This document shows, one piece after another, positions 10,609-19,321 of a stretch of 64,000 bases of DNA (positions are counted from its first letter, which is position 1; each line of letters starts with the position of its first letter). The stretch covers positions 620,001 through 684,000 of the forward strand of contig BCIA01000002.1 of the NCBI GenBank assembly GCA_001599815.1, written 5' to 3'. Source of the DNA: Furcasterigmium furcatum (lineage: Eukaryota > Ascomycota > Sordariomycetes > Glomerellales > Plectosphaerellaceae). The translations under genes were made by a program, and so were the position numbers. Below the pieces are notes generated by a model. The model saw only the letters and a program-made list of their open reading frames with translations. It searched no databases and had not been told where the DNA came from.

Positions 10609-11559
10609 TCACGATGCATAGAGTCTCGTGAAGCCCGCCTCCGGCGGCTGCAGCCAGTTCCGCTCGTCGTACGCCGTGCCCTCCTGCTCGATGACGTGGA
10701 AGGTGTAGATGATCCTGCCCTTCTGGCTGGTGTTGCGCTCGCTCTTGTGCAGCAGGTTGCCATGGATGAGAACCAGGTCGCCCGCCCTGACCTCGCCGGG
10801 GACGTACTCGCCGTCGTCGCCGCCCTCCCGGCCGCCGTACTGCCCGCCGGGGGGGAACCGAGATCCCTCGTTTGGCTTCATCTCCGTCCCGACGGGGTCG
10901 CCAGCGGCGTTGGTCCTGCGCACCAGTCGCTGCTCGATGGGGGCCCACTTGTGCGATCCGGGGAGGAAGCTGAGGCACCCGTTCTCGAGGGTGGCGTCCT
11001 CAAGGGCGTACCAGAAGCCGACGGCCGAGGGGGCCTCCGTGTAGAGGAACGTCGAGTCCTGGTGCGGCGGGACGGCGCCGCCGATCTCGGGCTGCTTGCA
11101 GATGACCATGCTCTGCAGGCAGCGGGGGTCCTTGAAGCCGAGGGAGCGGGCGATGGCCGCCGGTGAGGCGGGGTGCTTCTCGGACGGGGAGCTGATGGCC
11201 TTGAAGGGCGGGGAGAGCTCGTGGAGGTAGTGGCCGATCTTGTTGACGGCGCGGACCTTGGGCTTGGTGAGGTTGCCTTGGGCGTCGACGGCGTCTTCCT
11301 CGAAGAAGAAGCGGACCTTGTCGCCGGAGGTGAGGAAGTAGTCGTCGCCCACGTGCTCGGCGCCCTCCTGGCCGGTTGAGAAGCGGGTCATCGGGTGGTC
11401 ATCGAGCGAGAAGTTGTCGAGGAGCTGCTTCGTTTCCGAGAGGCAGGCTGACACGGTGGAGGGGGCCAGGGCCTGCGGGATGATCAGGTAGCCGTTTCTG
11501 TTGAAGAAGTCGAGCTGGTCGGGCGTGAGCCCAGGGTCTTGAGCTTGAGTCGCTGTCAT
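10609..11559 (-). CDS. Phytanoyl-CoA dioxygenase (PhyH) family protein
   Basis: Single exon, 316 residues from the ATG at 11559. It is a Fe(II)/2-oxoglutarate dioxygenase of the PhyH/PHYHD1 type. An N-terminal LTPDQLDFFNRNGYLIIPQA is the usual family opening. The iron ligands are seen as HQD (His166, Asp168, in PPHQDSTFLY) and His271 in LVLIHGNLLHKS. A nearby Arg in SERNTS would bind 2-oxoglutarate. The segment WYALEDATLENGCLSFLPGS is the conserved PhyH core strand region. The likely activity is hydroxylation of a small lipid or other metabolite; the substrate cannot be told. No peroxisomal C-terminal signal is seen (ends RLYAS). Upstream in-frame codons extend the open frame but lack an ATG before 11559. 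Confidence 0.9.
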   Translation of the reverse strand: MTATQAQDPGLTPDQLDFFNRNGYLIIPQALAPSTVSACLSETKQLLDNFSLDDHPMTRFSTGQEGAEHVGDDYFLTSGDKVRFFFEEDAVDAQGNLTKPKVRAVNKIGHYLHELSPPFKAISSPSEKHPASPAAIARSLGFKDPRCLQSMVICKQPEIGGAVPPHQDSTFLYTEAPSAVGFWYALEDATLENGCLSFLPGSHKWAPIEQRLVRRTNAAGDPVGTEMKPNEGSRFPPGGQYGGREGGDDGEYVPGEVRAGDLVLIHGNLLHKSERNTSQKGRIIYTFHVIEQEGTAYDERNWLQPPEAGFTRLYAS

Positions 11560-12159
11560 GATGTCGCGTGAGAGTGTCCGGGTGCGAACGCGGGGATGTG
11601 GTAGGTCCCCTGAGGGGTGGTCAGGTTTCGAGACTTGAAGTTTGAGGCCCAAAGCTGTAGTTTGGGTCTTGCTAGACCTGATAGGAACCCACGTGTCCTC
11701 CGAGCTGTTGCTGTTGTCTGCCAGGTGCCAGGTGCCAGGTTGAGGCTGGGCGATGTTGATGAGGGGTGGTTGTTAGTGCCCCGCACCCGTCACATCTCAA
11801 GTCTCTTATCGACCGACCGACATCCTTGCCCGCGAATCTCGCCTCACTTCGGGTTGTGTCAACCAGCCAACCCAGTGGGACTTCCGTTGCCCCTCCTCGT
11901 CCAAGCCTTGACATCATCTGACTTTACTTTCGCACCAGGATGAAGTAGTAAGGGGAACGGAATAGGTAGATGTAATCTCAATTTCACCAAGAATCGTCTT
12001 ACATGGCAACAGAAGACCGCATCTCCAGGGCCATCTCAGCCAGCTATGATACCATGTCTGCCATAATCAAACCGGGAATTCCTTAACGCCGTCACCGTCT
12101 CGTGTATCTATCGGTATTATGCAAATGAAAAATTAATAGGCCATCGAGCGCGCCCGTGA
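11560..12159. other. Intergenic, promoter of PhyH gene
   Basis: 600 bp holding the promoter side of the PhyH gene and the 3' side of the claudin-like gene. A tandem duplication CAGGTGCCAGGTGCCAGG is visible near 11721-11738. Around 12110-12140 there is an A/T-rich patch likely to belong to the 3' end of the next gene. No gene seen. Confidence 0.45.
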
Positions 12160-12955
12160 TTACGGCAGAGGATCCTCCAGGAACTCGTAGCCGTCCTCCT
12201 GCGGTAGGACGCGCGCCGAGATGGCGAGACCAGCAGCGCAAAGCACCGAAATGATGGCGCTCGCGGTACAGAGCATCCACGAGCTGTCGAGGTTCCACCC
12301 GGGGACGACAAACTGCTCGTCATTGTCGAAGAGGTATGCCTGTGGGGGATCCATACGTCAGTAACCTGTGCACCATCGGGGCGCATCCCTTGGAAGACAC
12401 ATACCACAATGCCGATGATGATAAACTCCACGGCAGCAACGACAAGGAGCAGGAGGCTCAGGACCTTCCAGCCGACCTCGCGCTTGAACTTGCCGCCGCT
12501 CATGATGACTAGGAACGTGACGAGGGCGGCGAGGTGGAGGATGACGCCAAAGGAGGCGAGGAAGCCGGTCGTGCGCCACATGGAGCAGAAGTAGCGCTCC
12601 TCGCCCTGGCACTGGTCTTCGGTGGGAAACGTGCGGCATGGCGGATCGTAGAGGTTCGAGCAGCTCCGGTGTAGGCCGATGTGCTTGGAGAACGTGCTGT
12701 GGTCGTCGGTGGTGACGGAATAGGAGATCCAGTGAGGAACGGTGATGGATGCAACCGTCATCGCCGTCGCTAAAGGGAGAGAGCATCAGTATAGTTCACC
12801 TGGCACTATGTCGGCCTGTTGCGATGAAGGCATCGTCGCCAGGTGGGTGGCGTCTGCGCATCGCGGCACAATGACGACATGGTCCTGGGAGCTTGGACTT
12901 CCTTACCGGCGACAAAGGCCACAAGCGCGGCGCTGTATACGGAGGTTCGCGTCAT
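12160..12955 (-). CDS. Claudin-like four-span membrane protein
   Basis: Three exons on the minus strand: 12907-12955, 12405-12769 and 12160-12339, giving 197 residues. Exon 1 and the start of exon 2 form span 1 (VYSAALVAFVAATAMTVASI). A first extracellular loop follows with W, then six cysteines (CSNLYDPPC, QCQ, FCSMW). Spans 2 to 4 are FLASFGVILHLAALVTFLVI, VLSLLLLVVAAVEFIIIGIV and LCTASAIISVLCAAGLAISA. The C-terminus is short, acidic and cytosolic (EDGYEFLEDPLP). This topology and the Cys/Trp-rich first loop match the claudin/SUR7-like superfamily in fungi. Members I know of act in plasma-membrane organisation or cell fusion, but this one is not assigned to a named subfamily. Splice joins keep frame (phase 1 and phase 0). 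Confidence 0.8.
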
Positions 12956-13676
12956 GGTCGCCGGCACCCTGGGGAGAGATGTGTGGTTTTCGGGAACTCG
13001 ATCGAACGTGCTTCGGCAGCAGAGGAGATCTGGGGAAGATGGAACGGGGGGAGAGAAGAGGGAGGGCAGTTATCGGGAGAGAGAACCAAGGTTTGGTTCG
13101 TGGTACCGCCCGGTTTCGATCAGATGCTTCCAGGAATTGCGCTGCCTATCCGATCCAAGACCTCCAGTGCCGGGCCCCCGGTTCGCAGCCATGACAGGAG
13201 TGGCTGGCCTGTAAGGTTAGTGGACCGGAGTGGTGGGCCGCCCGCATTTGGCCAATGGCGCCGGGCGGGCGCTATGCGTGTCACACTGGGATGGGCATGG
13301 TCGGCCCTCTGGGATCGTGATTCATGGATGGGTGTTCAGTTTGCCGTTGACTCTAGCCTGCTGGTCGCTTCGCTCCAAGTTGGAGGTGGTGTCCGCTATC
13401 GACTTTTGGTCTTATCAGACGCATGGGGGTCGCCCATCTTCCTCGCCGCCCTCCTCGAGGCGCAACAAATCGGGGTTGCATGCAGGGCGCCGTTGCCGAT
13501 CCCTTTCACCGCTTCGTGGGGAAGCGAACCTCTCTCTGTATGGCCGTGTCGATGCCTGCCGGCCGCGAAAGTCTACCTCCTCTTTCCACTCTCCTCGAGT
13601 CGCGCGTCCTGGCCCGGTCTGCCAATAGACTCGAGCCGCCCATCGTCTTCCAGCAACCTTCACCAGCACACCCTCC
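12956..13676. other. Intergenic, no gene recognised
   Basis: About 0.7 kb between two minus-strand genes. It holds the promoter of the claudin-like gene and the 3' UTR of the RNase gene. Long open plus-strand frames cross it (to 13783) but have no motifs and overlap the RNase gene end. Confidence 0.45.
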
Positions 13677-14297
13677 TTACAGGAATGCTCCCACCATCAA
13701 TGCGCCGGCGACCGAAGTCAGGAGGATGCCGGGCGCTGAGGCAGAGGAGCCAGCGCTGTCGGTGTTGTTCCTCTGGGTGTTGACGGAGCTGTCCCGGCAT
13801 CAATCAGCGAAACGCGCCCCAGAAACCAACCCCCGGAAGACTTACATTTGGTCCTCGCAGTCCACGAAACCATTTCCTCTTGCGCCGGTGTGGGTGATCT
13901 GGCCAGCGAGCTCGCACTTGTCGTTGATGACGATGCGGTCGGGTCCGGGCGAGCCTGTGAATCAACAACGCCAGTCAGTTAACTACCAACGAAATCAGGA
14001 TGCGAAGGTCGGCGCCGGGGACGTACCGCCGGTGTACACCCTTCCGTTGCTCATGATGGGGAAGTTGTAGTAGCGGCCCTTGACGCCGTCGAAATCGAAG
14101 CCCTCCCGGTTGTTGAATGTGTGAGGGTAGTTATTCCGCCCGACGGTGGTGCGGTCCTCGACGTGCTCGCAGGCAGCCTCGGCGGCGTCCTCGACCTGCT
14201 GGTGTGTGTACTCGATTCTACCGCACGTAACCACATCCTGGGCGAGGACTTGTGCGGAGAGACCGATGGCCGCCAGAACGAGGACCTTGAGCTGCAT
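13677..14297 (-). CDS. Guanyl-specific ribonuclease (T1/F1 family) with GPI-type tail
   Basis: Three exons on the minus strand: 14027-14297, 13846-13954 and 13677-13788, giving 163 residues. A signal peptide (about residues 1-19, ending QVLA) is followed by a compact RNase N1/T1/F1 domain. All catalytic residues are present: His59 (YPHT), Glu65 (NNREGFDF), Arg97 (SPGPDRIVI) and His112 (THTG). Cys25, Cys43, Cys104 and Cys123 are available for the family disulfides. The fold cleaves single-stranded RNA after G. Unlike RNase T1 or F1, which end soon after the last Cys, exon 3 adds a Ser/Thr/Asn linker (NNTDSAGSSASAPG) and a hydrophobic end (ILLTSVAGALMVGAFL) typical of GPI-anchor signals. If exon 2's donor were not used, an immediate TAA would give a soluble form. 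The RNase call is firm, the GPI anchor is inference. Confidence 0.88.
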
Positions 14298-14406
14298 CGT
14301 GTCGGTGGTGCGAGGGCGAGGGCGTATGGGAGAGTCGGGTATGATCGATTCGAGGCTGAAAGCTCGGGCGGTTTCCGCGCAGCGTCCCGGGTGGTCGAAG
14401 CTGGGG

Positions 14407-14412
14407 TTATAA
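14407..14412 (-). promoter_or_regulatory. TATA box-like element of RNase gene
   Basis: Reads TTATAA on both strands, about 110 bp upstream of the RNase start codon at 14297. The distance fits a fungal TATA box with a short leader. Confidence 0.4.
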
Positions 14413-15102
14413 GGGTCTGGCGAGATTCTTCCGAATGGCCAAGGGAGGGAGGCAACCACGCGTTGAAGTTTTACTGGCGGAGATTGAGCGAGCAGGAAGG
14501 ATACCAAGACGCCCGATTCGGCTGCTGCCGTTCGGGGTGTTGCCCACAAGATGGTCAGTTTGGGCCGCTGGACAGCGCTGGAGCTGAATGAGACCCTGAA
14601 ATTGGTCTCTCAGCCCCCTGAAGCTCAGCCTTGGCGAGCGGGCCAGCCCGAAGTCCGTCCAATGAGGGGCGACAGCTTGAGGCAGCCCAGCCAGGTCGGA
14701 CGCGGGGAGGCCGCGGGAGAGCGGGCAACCACCTGAGCACCTGCCCAATCTTGTGACCCTGGACCTGAGTCTGTGTCACTCCAGCTTCTATCGACAGCTA
14801 GATACTTACAAGTGTAGGTAGTGATTCTTCAAAGTGGCATGTCACTGAATAGAAGACGACCCGTACTCAAATTCAGACTGGCAATCGAACCACGAACACA
14901 GGAAGGATTCAATATTCTGCTCTGTATGATTTGCGATTTGGTTGCCTGAGTGACAAACGCACTGATGGAAACCCCAGTCTGGGCCGGACAGCTTCCGGAG
15001 TGCTGTTTTTATCATCCATGCCACGCAAAGTCGGCAGACAAAAGATGCAAAAAATGAATATTCAGCGTGTCTACTAGTATCAAAAATGCAAAAGTGTTCC
15101 CT

Positions 15103-15140
15103 CCCGATTTCCGAGTCTTTATTTTTGCTCGAAAATCGGG
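15103..15140. repeat. Imperfect inverted repeat (13-bp arms)
   Basis: Arm CCCGATTTCCGAG at 15103-15115 pairs with CTCGAAAATCGGG at 15128-15140, 12 of 13 positions, around a 12-nt T/A-rich loop. It lies just beyond the 3' side of the tRNA-like sequence (minus strand) and could be a terminator-like or element-end hairpin. Confidence 0.6.
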
Positions 15141-15156
15141 GGGTAGTCACTGTAAC

Positions 15157-15246
15157 CATGGGATTCGGACCCACACCGGTCCCGCGCCGTGAGAGCTCAG
15201 TTGGGCTACTAATCTGAGATTTTTACCCCTTGGCCACCGGCGCCGG
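15157..15246 (-). pseudogene. Degenerate tRNA-like sequence
   Basis: On the minus strand there is an A-box-like TGGCCAAGGGGT, then a CTCAG/CTGAG stem with a 13-nt loop, a G/C-rich stretch like a long variable arm, and a T-arm GTGGG-TCCGAAT-CCCAT with a B-box-like GGTCCGAATCC. The acceptor stem does not close: the 5' GCGCCGG cannot pair with the 3' GGTTACA. The loop is too long without a normal intron. It therefore looks like a tRNA pseudogene or the head of a tRNA-derived SINE, not a working tRNA. Confidence 0.4.
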
Positions 15247-15287
15247 ACCCCTATAACATATGCTGGAAAACACGGGGCTATAGGGGT
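15247..15287. repeat. Perfect 9-bp inverted repeat
   Basis: ACCCCTATA (15247-15255) and TATAGGGGT (15279-15287) are exact reverse complements around a 23-nt spacer. It abuts the 5' side of the tRNA-like relic. Confidence 0.6.
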
Positions 15288-15936
15288 TGCTGCCTCGGGG
15301 GGTCGCGCATGTGGCAGGTGATTCACAGCGTTTGTTGTGAGGGTAGACGTTGATGAATGCAACCTACCAACTCGGAGCACCATGATAGTTTCTGAGATCT
15401 CCAGGGCGCGGGCACTTACATACTATCTGAAAAGGTACTGTGGAGAGGCTAGCTACAGGGATTGTTTGTTTCGGTGTTAGTGGAGTGGCTGAGGGACATG
15501 GCCTGACCATGGACATTGGGCTTGAACAACCCGTTGGTCAACCTCCGAAGTCGACCGGACATCTCACCCTTGCGAATCAACTGAAAATGGCATCTCGAGT
15601 TCCGAGACTCGCGATCATGTATGCATTTCTTTGCACCTTCTTATTCCATACAGTACGCTGACGAGAACTCCGGTGGGCCTCGGATCTGAGTAGTGCACCA
15701 AATGTCCAGTCCAGGCTCCCCGCACGCCTTTCAGTGATGATAAGCCGCTGTGATCCCCGCCAAGGAGCCCATCGTCCATTGAAGGGCGCGATCACTACTC
15801 AGCGCTATTACTATTACTTCGGGAGAAATCGTCTCGAAGGAAGAGCTGTCCGTCCTGCCATTTCACATACACGCCCAAGATCCGTCGTCTTCACCCGCCA
15901 AGTACTACTACTTGAGTAACTCTCAGTCTCCTCACC

Positions 15937-18210
15937 ATGGCCGCATCTCGGAAGCCCCTTTTCGTCAACACGCGAACGGCCTCGATACACGTCGACGAAG
16001 ACATCTCGCGTGTGCAAGAATTCCACGCCCAGCTGCCCGACTTCGCCAGGACACCGCTCGTGCCTCTGGAAGACCTCGCCAGAGACCTCGGCGTCAAGGC
16101 CGTCTATGTCAAGGACGAGAGCCAGCGCCTCGGGCTCCCCGCCTTCAAGATCCTGGGCGCCTCCTGGGGGGCTCGTCGATCTATCATATCCAAGTTCAAT
16201 CTGCCGCTCGAGTCGTCCTTTCAGGAGGTTGCCCGCTGCGCCCAGGAGAATGCCGTCGTGCTCTACACTGCCAGCGCGGGGAACCATGGCCGGGCTCTCG
16301 CGGCAATGGCTCGCATGCTGGGGGTGGAATCGAACATCTACGTCCCCAGGACGGTCGACTCCGAGGCTGTGCGCCTCATCGCGTCCGAAGGAGCGGAAGT
16401 CGTCGTGAGCAAGTCTGACTACGAAGGCGCCATGTCGGAAGCCTATGCGGCGGCCAATGCCCACCCCAGTGGCTTGTTTGTCCAGGACACCGCGTTTGAG
16501 GGATACGAGGAAATCCCCAACTGGATCGTGGAAGGCTACGCCGGTCTTCTTGCCGAGGCTGATGAGCAGCTCGCCGAGCAGGGCCTGAAGCCGGACCTGG
16601 TCGTCACGCCTGTTGGCGTCGGTTCCCTGGCCCATGCGGTTGCGAGGCATTGTAAGTCGAACGGCCGCGATTACCGCGTCCTGGGCGTGGAACCCGACAC
16701 CGCTGCCTGCCTGTACGAGAGCTTGAGACAGGGCAAGCCGTCATACGTGTCGACTATCAAGACCATCATGGGCGGCCTCAACTGTGGCGCCATATCCCTG
16801 ACGGTATTTAATGACCTTCAGGCTGGCATCGACATCTGCGCTACCGTGTCAGACTTCGAGGCCCATGAAGCCGTCCAGTATTTAGACACCAAGGGTATCA
16901 GGAGCGGTCCCTGCGGTGCGGCGACTCTCGTTGGCCTTCAGCGGCTGGCGAAAGAACAGCAGCGTCCGAGTTGGCTGAACGAGGACTCTGTTGTGGTTAT
17001 CCTCAATACCGAGGGGCCTCGCAAATATCAGACGCCACGGGATGTATCCATCGACGATCCCGTGCGCCTGACACAGCTGCTCACGAACATCGACTCGGCG
17101 AACCCTGATCTTTCCAGCGCCGCCGGCTCGGGAGAGACCATCATCTCCGAGTACATCTTTGCTTGGCTCCGGCACCGGGACCTGGAAGCCCATTGGATCG
17201 AGGGGACTCCTGGACGTCCATCGGTGGTGGGTGTTCTGCGTGGGAGTGGAGGCGGCAAGTCACTCATGTTCAACGGGCACATCGACACGGTCAGCCTCTC
17301 TAGCTATGGCGAAGGCGCCGACCCCCTGAGCGGCGAGCTCAGACCCGAACATGGAGGCCGCATATTCGGCCGAGGCTCCCTGGACATGAAGGCTGGCGTT
17401 GCTTCTGCCATGGCAGTCCTGGCACGATTTTCCGGGCAGCCAGCGCCTCAGCTCGGCGGAGACCTGATCCTTGCCGCCGTAGCAGACGAGGAGAACTTCT
17501 CCAAGGGGACCGAGGATGTTCTGGCGGCAGGCTGGAGGGCCGACGCGGCCGTCATTCCCGAGCCAACCTCGCAGGTCATGGTAACAGCTCACAGGGGGTT
17601 CGTGTGGGTTGAGATTGACGTCGTCGGGAAAGCTGCCCATGGCTCTCAACCCCAGAACGGCGTCGATGCCATCCTGCTCTCCGGTGCACTGCAGCTCGCC
17701 TTGCTGGACTATGCAAAGACCCTGCCTGCACACCCTCGCCTGGGCCAGGCGCATCTTCACGGCGGCCGGATCGAGGGAGGAGAGGAGCCGTCCAGCTACC
17801 CGGCCAAGTGCACGTTGACGGTGGAATTCCGAACGGTTCCTCCCCAGACGCCGGAATCAATCTGCCAGGAGTTGGAGGATCTCCTGGCACGCGTTGCTGC
17901 TAAGACGCCGGGATTCCAGTACAACGCGCCCAGGGTCACGTTCTCTCGTCCGGGGTCCGCACTGGAGGACGACCACCCGTTCGTGCAGTCGTTCGGCTCG
18001 GCGGTCCAGGAGATCACGGGCACTGCGCCCTCACCGGCTGCAGAAGCCTTTTGGTGCGATGCAGGCCTGCTCAATGCGGCGGGCGTTCCGTCCATCGTTT
18101 ATGGGCCGAGGGGCGAGGGACTCCATGCGGCGGAGGAATGGGTCAGCGCCGAGAGCATCAGGGAAGTCACTGAGGTCATGGAAGAAGTCACCAGGAGGTT
18201 CTGCTCGTAG
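15937..18210 (+). CDS. Fused diaminopropionate ammonia-lyase-like / M20 metallohydrolase
   Basis: Single exon, 757 residues, start CTCACCATGG. Residues 1 to about 375 form a fold-type II PLP enzyme closest in motifs to diaminopropionate ammonia-lyase. The Schiff-base lysine is Lys71 in LPAFKILGAS, the phosphate/substrate loop is TASAGNHGRA (111-120), and VTPVGVGSL is a second PLP-phosphate region. From about 380 to 757 there is a full M20 (ArgE/DapE/CPG2-like) hydrolase. Metal ligands are visible as His448 (FNGHIDT), Asp483 (GRGSLDMKAG), Glu518-Glu519 (VADEEN, general base plus ligand), Glu542 (IPEPTS) and His730 (GEGLHAAEEW). The lid domain starts near VWVEIDVVGKAAHG. Both halves look active. 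The pairing equals E. coli ygeX and ygeY, which are neighbours. A cytosolic two-step breakdown of an acylated or peptidyl diamino acid is inference. Confidence 0.9.
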   Translation: MAASRKPLFVNTRTASIHVDEDISRVQEFHAQLPDFARTPLVPLEDLARDLGVKAVYVKDESQRLGLPAFKILGASWGARRSIISKFNLPLESSFQEVARCAQENAVVLYTASAGNHGRALAAMARMLGVESNIYVPRTVDSEAVRLIASEGAEVVVSKSDYEGAMSEAYAAANAHPSGLFVQDTAFEGYEEIPNWIVEGYAGLLAEADEQLAEQGLKPDLVVTPVGVGSLAHAVARHCKSNGRDYRVLGVEPDTAACLYESLRQGKPSYVSTIKTIMGGLNCGAISLTVFNDLQAGIDICATVSDFEAHEAVQYLDTKGIRSGPCGAATLVGLQRLAKEQQRPSWLNEDSVVVILNTEGPRKYQTPRDVSIDDPVRLTQLLTNIDSANPDLSSAAGSGETIISEYIFAWLRHRDLEAHWIEGTPGRPSVVGVLRGSGGGKSLMFNGHIDTVSLSSYGEGADPLSGELRPEHGGRIFGRGSLDMKAGVASAMAVLARFSGQPAPQLGGDLILAAVADEENFSKGTEDVLAAGWRADAAVIPEPTSQVMVTAHRGFVWVEIDVVGKAAHGSQPQNGVDAILLSGALQLALLDYAKTLPAHPRLGQAHLHGGRIEGGEEPSSYPAKCTLTVEFRTVPPQTPESICQELEDLLARVAAKTPGFQYNAPRVTFSRPGSALEDDHPFVQSFGSAVQEITGTAPSPAAEAFWCDAGLLNAAGVPSIVYGPRGEGLHAAEEWVSAESIREVTEVMEEVTRRFCS

Positions 18211-19321
18211 GCGATGGCCGGGCCGGGGGGCGGGTGAGTCTTCGGGTCATAGATGTCGAGAGGCCCCCCTTCTTGGCACCGACCTGCATACATCCAATGT
18301 ACGAGCACATGAGATAGGAGGGTACGGCGGTCCCCTATCTCTCCCTCGATGATTGCAAAATGCCGCTAGAAGCGACGAGTTCGGCTCAAGCGGGAGTGGA
18401 TGCCCCGCCCATACCCGGCACCTCGCAAGGAGTCGGTGTCGATAGCACTACTAGTACACGAGGGATGTGTCCTATTTCGGGGAGCAAAGTATCGGGGGCA
18501 GTTGAATAGAAATTGCCGGTTGGGTGGTGCGGGATAACAATACTGACATGGAGCGCAAAAGATGGTGTCCCCTTGATAGCAAAAGTATACGAAAATAAAA
18601 AGGAGGTCAGTGTCCTGGTCGGACTCGGTTGAACAATTGACCCCGCGATCACGCCAGAGGAGGCATCTGCAGTGCAATCGCGCCGCCTGGGCCTAGTGAC
18701 AAATGCTCGGGTTCGCCCGGCCACTCACAGCGCAAGCACGGCGCATCCTCTGCCCCTTTAGCACGGCTCCGAGGGACTCAGGCAGGCCAGGACCCCGGGT
18801 TAGCTCCGAGATCTCGCCTTGGTTTCTGTACGTCAATGGAGGTCTTAATCAGATCGGCAGGGTCTGTCTAGTCATGGATGTGTTCCATTATCTTTTACGT
18901 CGACCACTTTTGGCCCTCTCCCCCATTGTATGTATCCACGCCCAGCTTTGAGAGAATATCTGTCCGGCATCCCCCTTCTCTGTTCCCACCAGCGTCCCTC
19001 TCCCTCCCGCCTGACCGACAACATGCTGTGCTCGGAGATGCACTATCGCCTCGCTTTCCCTTGACGTCGCGGGATTTATTGCTGTACACTCAGTGAGCGG
19101 ACCTCAACCAGGAGTGCCGAGCCGAGCCGGACTCTCGGGTACTTGTACCTGCGACAACCGAGTTTTGACGCCATCACCGACGATGAGACCCGAGTCTTGA
19201 CTCTTCAGTCCTGAGTTCAGAAGAGAACTTACGCCACCCGGCGATTCCTCAGTCAAAAGTCTACCTGAGCGCCACGAAAATTCATCCAGAACCCGAGACG
19301 ACGAGTCTCAGACCTCCCCCA
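18211..19321. other. Intergenic, promoter of SIS-domain gene
   Basis: 1.1 kb without a gene. A C/T-rich tract at about 18970-19015 lies some 300 bp upstream of the SIS gene start, as often seen in fungal promoters. The first 450 bp probably include the fusion gene's 3' UTR. Confidence 0.45.

Larger units (their letters stand above)
14298..15936. other. Intergenic with RNase promoter and tRNA-like relic
   Basis: 1.6 kb between head-to-head genes. TTATAAC at about 14407-14412 (minus-strand TATA, about 110 bp upstream of the RNase ATG) is a likely core promoter element. An A/T-richer part at about 14780-15150 and a hairpin/tRNA-like part at 15103-15290 are listed separately. No protein gene is seen. 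Confidence 0.5.
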
